This document shows, in pieces, positions 32,822 through 41,525 of a stretch of DNA of 64,000 bases. Made by a program: the position numbers and the translations under genes. How positions within the stretch are numbered: position 1 is the first letter of the stretch; the number at the start of each line of letters is the position of its first letter. Under the pieces are notes generated by a model. The model was not told where the DNA came from. It was given only the letters and a program-made list of their open reading frames with translations, and searched no databases. Source of the DNA: VRUE01 sp963703175 (GTDB lineage Bacteria; Actinomycetota; Thermoleophilia; Solirubrobacterales; 70-9); contig OY969794.1 in assembly GCA_963703175.1 (NCBI GenBank), positions 1-64,000 of the forward strand, in the 5' to 3' direction.

Positions 32822-34065
32822 TAGTGGGCGCTTAGCTCCGACTTGCCTCGCAGCTGATCGACCCGGTCCAAGATCTGCTCGGCGATTATGTCCTTAGGAG
32901 CTTGAACGAGCGTGGTCTCGTCGGTGGAGCTGATCAGGGTTGCGGCGTTTTCGGGGCTCTCGAAGCCGATGGCTGGGTCGGAGACGTCGTTTAGGACTAT
33001 TAGGTCGGCGCCCTTGCGGGTGAGCTTCTCGCGGGCTCTGTCCACATCGTTGCCGTGTTCGGCGGCGAAGCCGACAATCGTTTGCTCGTCAGTTCGAGAA
33101 GCAGCCAGGCCGGCCAGGATGTCTTCGGTGGGCTCTAGGTGCAAGTCGAGGTCCCCCTCGCGCTTCAGCTTCTCGTCCGCCGGCTCGCTCGCTTTGAAAT
33201 CGGCCGGTGCAGCTGCCATCAGCAGTAGGTGGCTGGAGCTGAACTCCGCGCGAGCGGCCGCGGCCAACTCGGCGGCAGTCTCGACGTCGATACGGCGGAC
33301 TCCGGGGGGCTCGGGGAGAGCGACGTTGGCGGCGACCAGGGTGACGTCTGCGCCACGGCGAGCCGCGGCGGCGGCCAATGCGACGCCCATGCGGCCGCTG
33401 GAGCGGTTGCCGAGGAAGCGCACCGGGTCGATCGGCTCGCGCGTGCCTCCCGCCGTAACCAGAACGCGTTTGCCGTCCCAGGGGCGTTCTCCGGTGGGGA
33501 GCACCGCTTCAATTCGCGCCAGCAGCTCGGCCGGATCGGGCAGTCGGCCCTTGCCGAACTCACCGCGCGAGGCGAGGCGGCCCTCGCCCGGCTCGATCAC
33601 CTCGACGCCGCGCTCACCCAGGGTCGCCAGGTTCGCCCTGGTCGCCGCACTGGCGTACATGCGGTCGTTCATCGCCGGCGCGACCAGGCGCGGTGCCGCG
33701 CAAGCGAGAAACGAGGTGGTCAACATCGAATCCGCCATCCCGGCGGCAAGCTTGGCGAGAGTATTGGCGGAGGCCGGTGCGACCAGATAGGCGTCGCAGT
33801 TGGCGACGACCTCGAGGTGGCCGATCGGGTCGTGCTCGGGGCGAGGGTCGCCGGGGAAGGCGCCACCGAGCGGGTCGCGCTCAAACTCGGAAGTCAAAAC
33901 CGGCGCACCGATAATGCCCTCGAAGGAGGCAGCACCGACGAAGCGCTCTGCATTCTCGGTCATCACCACACGCACGCCGTGACCGGCGACGGTGGCGAGG
34001 CGGGCGAGCTCCAGCGACTTATAAGCAGCGATCCCGCCGCTTACGCCGAGCAGGATTCTGGCCAT
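32821..34065 (-). CDS. coaBC: Bifunctional phosphopantothenoylcysteine decarboxylase/phosphopantothenate-cysteine ligase
   Basis: A 414-residue coenzyme A enzyme. The N-terminal flavoprotein CoaC has LGVSGGIAAYKSLELAR, ASANTLAKLAAGMADSM and the PAMNDRMY substrate motif. The C-terminal CoaB starts near 195 (GKRVLVTAGGTREPIDPVRFL, NRSSGRMGVALA) and ends in the KKGAD/NDVSDPAIGF-type block. It follows rpoZ by 24 bp in the conserved mihF-gmk-rpoZ-coaBC order. Its stop touches the long inverted repeat at 32730-32821. Confidence 0.96.
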   Translation of the reverse strand: MARILLGVSGGIAAYKSLELARLATVAGHGVRVVMTENAERFVGAASFEGIIGAPVLTSEFERDPLGGAFPGDPRPEHDPIGHLEVVANCDAYLVAPASANTLAKLAAGMADSMLTTSFLACAAPRLVAPAMNDRMYASAATRANLATLGERGVEVIEPGEGRLASRGEFGKGRLPDPAELLARIEAVLPTGERPWDGKRVLVTAGGTREPIDPVRFLGNRSSGRMGVALAAAAARRGADVTLVAANVALPEPPGVRRIDVETAAELAAAARAEFSSSHLLLMAAAPADFKASEPADEKLKREGDLDLHLEPTEDILAGLAASRTDEQTIVGFAAEHGNDVDRAREKLTRKGADLIVLNDVSDPAIGFESPENAATLISSTDETTLVQAPKDIIAEQILDRVDQLRGKSELSAH

Positions 34066-34089
34066 GTCTCCTCCTGAGGAAGCGGGGTG

Positions 34090-34323
34090 CTAGGAGCGGT
34101 ACTCGTATTTGAGCTTGCCCTCGGCAAGCTCCTCCAGCGCCATCGAGAGGTAGTTGCGGTCGCCGCGGATCTCGACCATCGGCGGCGGATACTCACCGAA
34201 GCCACCCTCGCCTAGGTTGTGGAAATAGCTGTTTATCTGACGGGCTCGCTTCGCCGCAACAACGACGGCGGCGTAATGAGAGTCAGCGTGCACGAGGAGC
34301 TTGTCTACGCGTGGTTTGATCAT
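34090..34323 (-). CDS. rpoZ: RNA polymerase omega subunit
   Basis: A 77-residue omega subunit: KPRVDKLLVHADSHYAAVVVAAKRARQINSY, with the family ending ALEELAEGKLKYEY. It helps assemble RNA polymerase and can mediate ppGpp effects in other bacteria. It overlaps gmk by 4 bp and precedes coaBC, the canonical neighbours. Confidence 0.95.
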   Translation of the reverse strand: MIKPRVDKLLVHADSHYAAVVVAAKRARQINSYFHNLGEGGFGEYPPPMVEIRGDRNYLSMALEELAEGKLKYEYRS

Positions 34324-34898
34324 TCGGCGGTGGAGTCTAGAGGTAAGCCGAGCTCGGCGCGCACGATCCCCTCCAGATCGGCTGCGGCGCGCTCCAAATC
34401 GGCATTTACGACCAGGTGGTTGAAGTCCTCCTTCGCCGCCAACTCGACCTCGGCCACCTTCAGCCTCGCGTCGATCGCCTCGGCCGAATCAGTGCCTCGC
34501 GACTCCAACCGCCTGCGTAGAACCGTGGGGTCGGGCGGGACGATGAAGACCTGGACCGACTCGCGCATCGCGGCGCGCACCTGGCTCGCGCCCTGAACCT
34601 CGATCTCGAGCACGACCGAGTGGCCGGCGTCGAGTCGCCTGCGGACCTCGGAGCGCAGGGTGCCGTAGCGGTGGCCACTGTAGGTGGCGAACTCGAGGAA
34701 GTCTTCACGCTCGATCCGCCGATCGAACTCCACCGGAGTGAGAAAGTGGTAATCGCGACCGTCGATCTCCCCTTCGCGCGGCTCACGCGTCGTCGCGGAG
34801 ACCGAGAGCTCGAGATCCGGCACGCGCTCCAAGAGCTTGGAGATCAAAGTCCCCTTCCCTACGCCCGACGGGCCCGTGATCACAAATACCTTTGACAT
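34320..34898 (-). CDS. gmk: Guanylate kinase
   Basis: A 192-residue GMP kinase. The P-loop is ITGPSGVGKGTLISKLL. Next come the GMP-binding region (SVSATTREPREGEIDGRDYHFLT) and YGTLRSEVRRRLDAGHSVVLEIEVQGA. It converts GMP to GDP. The 133-bp gap before it, towards mihF, holds no gene or recognised signal, so it may have its own promoter there. Confidence 0.96.
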   Translation of the reverse strand: MSKVFVITGPSGVGKGTLISKLLERVPDLELSVSATTREPREGEIDGRDYHFLTPVEFDRRIEREDFLEFATYSGHRYGTLRSEVRRRLDAGHSVVLEIEVQGASQVRAAMRESVQVFIVPPDPTVLRRRLESRGTDSAEAIDARLKVAEVELAAKEDFNHLVVNADLERAAADLEGIVRAELGLPLDSTAE

Positions 34899-35031
34899 TT
34901 CTCAGGTCAAGCACGGCCGCGAAAACCAAGCAGGTCGGTGGACGCAGGGAAGGCGGCGCCGCGAGCGTACGCTAGTACGTGAGCAAGACGCCTGACCGAG
35001 GACGCCGAGATGCGCCGGTTTGCAGCGGCCG

Positions 35032-35364
35032 CTATCGACGCAACTGAGACACAAGCTCAGCGCGCTGACGCTCTGAGAGCCCACCGATCGTCTTCGAGGG
35101 TGAGATGCGGCACTGGTTGAGAATCCGGTTGGTCTTGACCCGGCCATACTTGGGAACGGCAAGCAGCATGTCGAAGACCTTGGCGGTCATCACATACTCG
35201 GGTGGATCGAGCAGCAGCGCGTGGATACTCGCCTTACCTGCCTTGAGGTCCTTCTTCAGCTTGGCGCGGGCGGTGCGGATGTCGTTGGCCCGCTTCAGCG
35301 CGTCCATTCGTTGGTCCAACGACCTCTCTGGGGCCGCTGCGGAGGTCTTGACTGGGGCGGGCAT
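35032..35364 (-). CDS. mihF: Actinobacterial integration host factor
   Basis: A 110-residue nucleoid-associated protein of the actinobacterial mIHF family, unrelated to E. coli IHF. The core is NDIRTARAKLKKDLKAGKAS followed by the DNA-binding H2TH-like part VPKYGRVKTNRILNQCRISPSKTIGGLS. It is essential in mycobacteria. The ATG at 35364 is chosen because a clear promoter (TTGCAC, 16 bp, TATACT) ends about 11 bp upstream, giving an almost leaderless mRNA. The first 20 residues are a variable Ala/Pro-rich arm. Confidence 0.93.
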   Translation of the reverse strand: MPAPVKTSAAAPERSLDQRMDALKRANDIRTARAKLKKDLKAGKASIHALLLDPPEYVMTAKVFDMLLAVPKYGRVKTNRILNQCRISPSKTIGGLSERQRAELVSQLRR

Positions 35365-35374
35365 GTGGGCGGCG

Positions 35375-35402
35375 AGTATAGCCGCGGCTCGCGGGCGTGC
35401 AA
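35375..35402 (-). promoter_or_regulatory. Promoter of mihF
   Basis: On the minus strand TTGCAC (35402-35397), a 16-bp spacer and TATACT (35380-35375) form a good housekeeping promoter. Initiation would fall about 4-6 nt before the mihF ATG at 35364, so the transcript would be leaderless or nearly so, which is common in actinobacteria. Confidence 0.6.
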
Positions 35403-35457
35403 GGGCATCCGACCGGTTTTTTGCCAAATTCACCTAGACCTCGAGTCGAGGTTGAGA

Positions 35458-37257
35458 CTAAGCGGGCAGCGCAGATCGCTCAGAGAGTTCTGCGGCAATG
35501 CGAGTTCCGGCCCTGGGATCACGGAAGTTCTCGGTGCCGACCGCCACCACGGTCGCCCCGGCAGAGAGCATTTCGAGCGCATCGTCGCCACAGGAAACGC
35601 CACCCATACCGACGATCGGCAGTCCAACCGCCGCGGCAACGGCGCGAACCTGAGCGATCGCGATCGGTCGAATCGCGGGGCCGGAGAGCCCCCCCTGCCC
35701 GACCCCGATCGCCGGTTTTCCAGTGCCCGGATCAAAGGCGCTCGCCTTGATCGTGTTGATCAACGAGACCGCATCGGCTCCCCCCTCCTCAGCCGCGACC
35801 GCGACCGCCGCGGGGTCGGCGACGTTGGGAGTCAGCTTCACGATCAGGGGCTTCGAGGTCAACGGCCGCAGAGCTTCCAACAAAGCCACGGTCTCGGCGG
35901 GCTGCTCACCGACAATCAGACCCGAATGGACGTTGGGACACGAGACGTTGAGCTCGATCGCAGCCACCTCATCGCGCTCATCCAATGCGCTGACCATCCG
36001 TCCGAAGTCTTCGCGCCCAGTCGCCATCACCGAAACGATCAATGGCACCGGCAGCTCGCCCAACTCCGGCAAATCGGAGGCCAAGAACCCTTCCAGCCCC
36101 TTGTTCGGCAGGCCGATCGAATTGATCATCCCCGCTGGCGTCTCCCATATCCGCTGCGGCTCGTTCCCGACTCGCGACTCCAGAGTGATGGTCTTCGAGA
36201 CGAATGCAGAGAAGGGGAAATCGTCGAGCAGGGCGTCGCCGTAAACGCGCAGCGTGGCAATCGCATCGAACGTGCCCGAGGCGTTTATCACGGGGTTACG
36301 CAACTTCAGCCCGCAGAACTCGACGACGTCCCGGCCCGCGGGTCCTGTCGCGGCAGGGGACCCACCGCCCCTTCCGGTCGCTAAAGCGTCCTCAGGGGCG
36401 GTCCCCCCTACCGCGCCACCCGCGGGAGAAATGCTTTCGGTGGACTCAGCCGTGGCTCCGGGGCGGATCACCGGCCCGTCGACGCAGAGGCGAAGGTAGG
36501 TGCCGTCCTCCCGGGGGACGGCGCAGCCGTAGCAGGCGCCGTAACCGCAACCCATCGGGGACTCCATTGCGAGCTCACAAGCGACTTGATGCGAAGCGCA
36601 GAGAGCTGCCACGGCGTCGAGCATCTGCGGCGGGCCGCAGGCGTAGACGGCGGCACTCTGCGCATCGTCGCCTTCGAGCATCGCTGAGAGCAGGTCGGTG
36701 ACGTAGCCGTGGTGGCCGATGTGGCCGTCGTCGCTGGCGAGGCCGACCTCGCAGCAGCGGAAGAGATCGTCGAGGCCGCCCGAGTGAGCCTCGTCGCGAA
36801 AGCCGAGTAGGACGCGGGCAGGCACGTTTGCCGCGGCGAATCGACGACGTAAGAGGGCAAGCGGCGCAATACCGATGCCACCGCCCACCAGGATCGCTCC
36901 GACCGCGCCCGCGAACAACTCCCGTGGAGCGGAGAAGGAGTTGCCGAGGGGTCCGTTTAGCCATACCTGCTCGCCAGGGTCAAGGGCACAGAGCCGGTCG
37001 GTTCCCGGACCGATGCCCTCGATCAGGAAGTCGAGCCGGACGCCTCCGTCCACCAGATCCGTGTCGGCGACCGAGAAGGCGCGCGGCAGGAAAGGCCGTC
37101 CGCCCCGCTCCTCCCATTGGTGTTCGGTGGCCAACATGTAGAACTGGCCCGGCTGGGGCTCGGGCCCCTCAGCATCAAGCAGGGAAAAGATGCGGTAACC
37201 GCCGGAGGCATGGCTCTCCGTAACCCTGCAGATCCGGCGCCCGAAGGGGGCGGTCAT
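35458..37257 (-). CDS. pyrKD: Fused dihydroorotate dehydrogenase electron-transfer subunit and catalytic subunit (PyrK-PyrD)
   Basis: A single 599-residue frame. Residues 1 to about 270 are PyrK: an FAD/NAD module (GAILVGGGIGIAPLALL, YACGPPQML) and the [2Fe-2S] cysteines in GCGYGACYGCAVPREDG..CVDGPV. Residues about 308-599 are PyrD of class 1B, with VVEFCGLKLRNPVINASGTF, the catalytic Cys in NVSCPNVHSG and MGGVSCGDDALEML. In most bacteria these are two genes of a heterotetramer. The joining linker (about 277-307, Gly/Ala/Pro-rich) is encoded by an inverted-repeat segment. The ATG at 37257 overlaps the carB stop by 4 bp. It oxidises dihydroorotate to orotate with NAD. Confidence 0.93.
   Translation of the reverse strand: MTAPFGRRICRVTESHASGGYRIFSLLDAEGPEPQPGQFYMLATEHQWEERGGRPFLPRAFSVADTDLVDGGVRLDFLIEGIGPGTDRLCALDPGEQVWLNGPLGNSFSAPRELFAGAVGAILVGGGIGIAPLALLRRRFAAANVPARVLLGFRDEAHSGGLDDLFRCCEVGLASDDGHIGHHGYVTDLLSAMLEGDDAQSAAVYACGPPQMLDAVAALCASHQVACELAMESPMGCGYGACYGCAVPREDGTYLRLCVDGPVIRPGATAESTESISPAGGAVGGTAPEDALATGRGGGSPAATGPAGRDVVEFCGLKLRNPVINASGTFDAIATLRVYGDALLDDFPFSAFVSKTITLESRVGNEPQRIWETPAGMINSIGLPNKGLEGFLASDLPELGELPVPLIVSVMATGREDFGRMVSALDERDEVAAIELNVSCPNVHSGLIVGEQPAETVALLEALRPLTSKPLIVKLTPNVADPAAVAVAAEEGGADAVSLINTIKASAFDPGTGKPAIGVGQGGLSGPAIRPIAIAQVRAVAAAVGLPIVGMGGVSCGDDALEMLSAGATVVAVGTENFRDPRAGTRIAAELSERSALPA
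36335..36426. repeat. Imperfect nested inverted repeat in the PyrK-PyrD linker
   Basis: Outer arms CCCGCGGG (36335-36342 and 36419-36426) and inner arms ACCGCCCCT (36364-36372) with AGGGGCGGT (36394-36402) frame a loop of 21 nt. Partly complementary GGGGACC/GGTCCCC stretches lie between them. It is in frame and encodes the low-complexity linker of the fusion protein. The architecture resembles the perfect long inverted repeats at 32730, 44452 and 60853, although the sequences differ. Confidence 0.55.
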
Positions 37258-40200
37258 CGAGCCTGCGTGGCCCTTGTCGCGGCGTGGACTTCTTGCAGGC
37301 TGAGCACCTCCGGCTCGCCCTGCATCTGCGCCGCAATTGCCCTCACCGCCGCGGAAGCGCCAGTCATAGTCGTCACGCAGGGAATCCCATGGCGGACCGC
37401 GGCTGTTCGGATCGCCTGACCGTCGGCGCGAGCACCGAAGCCGGTCGGCGTGTTGATCACCAGATCGCAGCGGTGCTCCTGGATCAGGTCGACGACGTGG
37501 GGCGATCCCTCGCCGATCTTGTTGATCCGCGTTACCGGCACACCCATCGAGGAGATCGACTGCGCCGTGCCACCAGTGGCAATCACCTCGAAGCCAAGGT
37601 CGTGAAAGCGAGCGGCCATCTGCGTAGCCGCAGGCTTGTCGGTATCGGTGACGGTTATGAACACCGTCCCCTTTGTCGGCAACAGGACCCCGGCCGCCGC
37701 CTGCGCCTTGGCGAAAGCAGTCGGGAAGTCGGCGGCGATGCCCATCACCTCTCCGGTGCTCTTCATCTCGGGGCCGAGCACCGAGTCGACCCCGGCGAAG
37801 CGGGCGAAGGGCAGCACCGCCTCCTTGACGCTGACATGGCCGACCGGGGGCTCGGGCAGATCGAGGTCGGCGAGCTTCTCGCCCAGCATCAGCCGCGCCG
37901 CGACTTTGGCCAGGGGTATGCCGGTCGCCTTGGAGACAAAGGGCACGGTGCGCGAGGCGCGCGGGTTGGCCTCGATCACGTAGAGGCGGCCACCGGCAAT
38001 CGCGTACTGGATGTTGAGCAGGCCGATCACGCCCAGCTCGAGCGCGATCTGCGTCGTCGTAGCCCGGATCTGTTCGAGCATGTCCTCGCCAATGCTGAGC
38101 GGGGGGATCACGCAAGCGGAGTCGCCAGAGTGCACACCGGCTTCCTCGACGTGCTGCATGATGCCGGCGACATGGACGTCGCTGCCATCGGCGAGCGCAT
38201 CGACATCAATCTCGATCGCGTTCTCGAGGAAGCGGTCGAGCAGCAGCGGGTGCTCCTGGTCGGCCTTAACGTGAGCCTGCAGATAGTCGTTCAAATTCTC
38301 GGTCGAATAGCAGATCTCCATCGCCCGGCCGCCAAGTACGTAGGAGGGGCGGACCAGCAACGGGAAGCCGACCTTTTCGGCAATAACCGCCGCCTCCTCG
38401 GCCGAGAGGGCGGTGCCGTAGGGCGGATGCTCGATACCGAGCCTGCGCAGCAGTGCACCAAAGCGGCCGCGATCCTCGGCCAAGTCGATTGCATCAACCG
38501 GCGTACCGAGCAGCGGCACGCCCGCCTCCTCCAGCGCCCGCGCCAGCTTCAGCGGGGTCTGGCCGCCGAACTGGACGATCACACCCTCGGGTTGCTCCTG
38601 CTCGCAGACCGCGAGCACATCCTCGATCGTCAGCGGCTCAAAGTAGAGCCGGTCGGAGGTGTCGTAGTCGGTTGAGACCGTCTCCGGGTTGCAGTTGACC
38701 ATCACCGCGTCGCGGCCGAGCTCGCGGGCGGTCATCGCAGCGTGCACGCAGCAGTAGTCGAACTCGATTCCCTGGCCGATCCGGTTCGGCCCGGCACCGA
38801 GGATGACGACCGAGTCGCGCTCGCCGCGGCGCACCTCGGAGGCCGCGCCCGGTCGCTCGTGGGCGGAGTAGTAGTAGGGGGTCGCCGCCTCGAACTCGGC
38901 AGCGCAGGTGTCGACCGCCTTGTAGGTGCGGACGAGCCCGTCGGTGCCGTCGCCCTCTGTCGCCAAAGTGCGCAACTCGTGCAGGAACCAGCGGTCGACC
39001 AGGCACCGTTCGTGCACAGCCTCGACCCCAAGTCCACGACTAAAAGCCTCGAGGATCAGGTCAAAGCGCTCGGCGCACGGCTTCGCGATTGCCTCCAACA
39101 ACTCCTCATCGGCGCTCGGCGGCTCGACCGCGGCGTCGAGCTCACGCGAGCGCAGCGCCTTGGCGAAGGACTCGCCAAAGGTGCGGCCGATCGCCATGAC
39201 CTCCCCGACGCTCTGCATATGGGTCGAGAGGCGGCCCTCTGCGCCGGGGAACTTCTCAAAGGCAAAGCGGGGGACCTTCGTCACCACGTAGTCGATCGTC
39301 GGCTCGAAGGAGGCCGGCGTCGCGCGGGTGATGTCGTTGGGGATCTCCTCAAGGGCGTAGCCGACCGCCAGCTTCGCCGCCATCTTGGCAATCGGGAAAC
39401 CGGTCGCCTTTGAGGCCAGCGCCGAGGAGCGCGAGACCCGCGGGTTCATCTCGATCACGACGATCTCGCCGTCCTCGGGGTTGACGCCGAACTGGACGTT
39501 GGAGCCACCGGTCTCGACTCCGACCGCGCGAATGACGCGGATCGCTTGGTCGCGCAGCTCTTGGTAGAGCCGGTCGGTGAGGGTCTGCGCCGGCGCCACC
39601 GTGACCGAGTCGCCGGTGTGGACGCCCATCGGGTCGACGTTCTCGATCGAGCAGATGATCACGACGTTGTCGTTGCAGTCGCGCATCACCTCGAGCTCGA
39701 ACTCGCCCCAGCCGAGCACCGACTCCTCGACCAGGACCTGGTTGATCGGGCTCGCAGCGAGGCCCTCGGTGACGACCTGACGCAGCTCGGTCTCGGTCTC
39801 CCCCACGCCGCCGCCTTGGCCGCCCATCGTGAACGCCGGCCGGACGATCGCCGGCAGGGTGATCTTGCCTTCTGCGAGTGCCCCCTCGACCTCGCCGAGG
39901 GTCTCGACCGTCATCGACCAGGGGATCCGCAGGCCCGCCTCGGTCATCGTGCGGCGGAACTCCTCGCGGTCCTCGGCGCGGCGGATCGCAGCGTGGTCGG
40001 CACCAATCAGCTCGACTCCGAAGCGCTCCAGGGTGCCGTCCTCGTAAAGCGCCATCGCCACGTTGAGCGCGGTCTGGCCGCCAAGGGTCGGCAGCAAGGC
40101 ATCGGGGCGCTCCTTTTCGATGATCTTCGTCACCGGCCCGGGCAACAGCGGCTCGATGTAGGTGGCGGTGGCGAACTCGGGGTCGGTCATGATCGTCGCC

Positions 40201-40352
40201 GGATTGGAGTTGACGAGAACGACTTCGTAGCCCTCTTCGAGCAGCACCTTGCAGGCCTGCACGCCGGAGTAGTCGAACTCGGCGGCCTGGCCGATCACGA
40301 TCGGCCCGGAGCCGATCAGGAGGATCTTCTCGATGTCGGTGCGCTTAGGCAT
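37254..40352 (-). CDS. carB: Carbamoyl-phosphate synthase large subunit
   Basis: A 1032-residue enzyme with two ATP-grasp halves. The first starts ILLIGSGPIVIGQAAEFDYSG and the second VVILGAGPNRIGQGIEFDYC. Both metal-binding segments (VIEMNPRVSRSSALASKATG and VIEANPRASRTVPFVSKATG) are present, with a C-terminal MGS-like allosteric domain (GTVFITVTDTDKPA..DLVINTPTGFG). It makes carbamoyl phosphate for pyrimidines and arginine with CarA. The gap to carA is 60 bp, the largest inside the operon. Confidence 0.97.
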   Translation of the reverse strand: MPKRTDIEKILLIGSGPIVIGQAAEFDYSGVQACKVLLEEGYEVVLVNSNPATIMTDPEFATATYIEPLLPGPVTKIIEKERPDALLPTLGGQTALNVAMALYEDGTLERFGVELIGADHAAIRRAEDREEFRRTMTEAGLRIPWSMTVETLGEVEGALAEGKITLPAIVRPAFTMGGQGGGVGETETELRQVVTEGLAASPINQVLVEESVLGWGEFELEVMRDCNDNVVIICSIENVDPMGVHTGDSVTVAPAQTLTDRLYQELRDQAIRVIRAVGVETGGSNVQFGVNPEDGEIVVIEMNPRVSRSSALASKATGFPIAKMAAKLAVGYALEEIPNDITRATPASFEPTIDYVVTKVPRFAFEKFPGAEGRLSTHMQSVGEVMAIGRTFGESFAKALRSRELDAAVEPPSADEELLEAIAKPCAERFDLILEAFSRGLGVEAVHERCLVDRWFLHELRTLATEGDGTDGLVRTYKAVDTCAAEFEAATPYYYSAHERPGAASEVRRGERDSVVILGAGPNRIGQGIEFDYCCVHAAMTARELGRDAVMVNCNPETVSTDYDTSDRLYFEPLTIEDVLAVCEQEQPEGVIVQFGGQTPLKLARALEEAGVPLLGTPVDAIDLAEDRGRFGALLRRLGIEHPPYGTALSAEEAAVIAEKVGFPLLVRPSYVLGGRAMEICYSTENLNDYLQAHVKADQEHPLLLDRFLENAIEIDVDALADGSDVHVAGIMQHVEEAGVHSGDSACVIPPLSIGEDMLEQIRATTTQIALELGVIGLLNIQYAIAGGRLYVIEANPRASRTVPFVSKATGIPLAKVAARLMLGEKLADLDLPEPPVGHVSVKEAVLPFARFAGVDSVLGPEMKSTGEVMGIAADFPTAFAKAQAAAGVLLPTKGTVFITVTDTDKPAATQMAARFHDLGFEVIATGGTAQSISSMGVPVTRINKIGEGSPHVVDLIQEHRCDLVINTPTGFGARADGQAIRTAAVRHGIPCVTTMTGASAAVRAIAAQMQGEPEVLSLQEVHAATRATQAR

Positions 40353-40412
40353 ACAGATATTCGCTCCGCTCCGGTCGCAAAGAATCAGATATGGATGCTC
40401 CCTCCGCTTCGC

Positions 40413-41525
40413 TCATGCCGCCAGCTCCAGGAATGAATCGAAGAGGTGGCGGGCGTCGTGGGGGCCGGGGCCGGCCTCGGGGTGGTACTGGACGGTCGCC
40501 GCGGCGACGTCCTTCAGCACCAGGCCCTCGACGGTGCGGTCGTAGAGGTTGAGGTGTGAGAGCTCGGCGACGCCGAAGTCGGTCTCCCAGCGGACCGGCG
40601 CGTCGGTCTCGATCCGCGGCTCGCCCCCAGGCCCCTGCACGGCAAAACCGTGGTTCTGCGAGGTGATCTCGATCCGCCCGCTGGCCAGCTCCTTGACCGG
40701 GTGGTTGGCGCCACGGTGACCAAATGGCAGCTTGAAGGTCTCCAGGCCGACCGCGCGGCAGAGCAGCTGGTGGCCGAGGCAGATGCCGAAGAGCGGCTTC
40801 ACCCCAACCAGCTCGCGCACGGTCTCGACCACGTAGCCGAGAGCGCCAGGGTCGCCGGGACCGTTGGCAAGGAAGACCACATCGGGGTCCTCGGCCAACA
40901 CCTGCTCAACAGATGAAGTGCAGGGGAGCAGCGTGACCCGGCAGCCGCGCTCGCGCAGCTCGCGGACGATGTTGAGCTTGACCCCGGTGTCGATTCCGAC
41001 CACGTGCGCGCCGTCGCCGTCGAAGCGAACCGGTTCGGGCGGCGTCACCGTGCGGGCCAGGTCGGCGCCGTCCATCGAGGGCTCGGCAGCGACCCGTTCG
41101 CGTGCCTCGGCCTCCGCGATCGCCGCAGCGAAGATGCCGCCGCGCATCGCCCCGCGGTCGCGGATGTGGCGGACGAGGGCGCGGGTGTCGACCCCGCCGA
41201 TCCCCGGCACGCCGCAGTCGGCGAGCCAGTCGAGCCAGCCGCCCTCGGCGGTAGCAGCGTCCTCGCGGTTCTTCGGATCGCGCATGACCACGCCGCGGGC
41301 GTGGATCCGGTCGGACTCCATCGCTTCGGCGGAGACGCCGTAGTTGCCGATCAATGGGTAAGTGAAGACGATGATCTGGCCGGCGTAGGAGGGGTCAGTG
41401 ACCGACTCCTGGTAGCCGGTCATCGCGGTGTTGAAGACGACCTCGCCGGTGACCGCATCGGGATGCCCGCAGAGCTCGCCGTCAAAGCGGGTCCCATCCT
41501 CGAGCAGGATGTAACCGGCACTCAC
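40413..41525 (-). CDS. carA: Carbamoyl-phosphate synthase small subunit
   Basis: A 370-residue glutaminase subunit. The N-terminal domain is GYILLEDGTRFDGELCG..TGEVVFNTAMTGYQE. The class I glutamine amidotransferase domain has its nucleophile in FGICLGHQLL and the His/Glu pair near YHPEAGPGPHD. The start is the GTG at 41525, overlapping the pyrC stop (GTGA); a longer in-frame extension upstream is out of keeping with the family. It supplies ammonia to CarB. Confidence 0.95.
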   Translation of the reverse strand: MSAGYILLEDGTRFDGELCGHPDAVTGEVVFNTAMTGYQESVTDPSYAGQIIVFTYPLIGNYGVSAEAMESDRIHARGVVMRDPKNREDAATAEGGWLDWLADCGVPGIGGVDTRALVRHIRDRGAMRGGIFAAAIAEAEARERVAAEPSMDGADLARTVTPPEPVRFDGDGAHVVGIDTGVKLNIVRELRERGCRVTLLPCTSSVEQVLAEDPDVVFLANGPGDPGALGYVVETVRELVGVKPLFGICLGHQLLCRAVGLETFKLPFGHRGANHPVKELASGRIEITSQNHGFAVQGPGGEPRIETDAPVRWETDFGVAELSHLNLYDRTVEGLVLKDVAAATVQYHPEAGPGPHDARHLFDSFLELAA

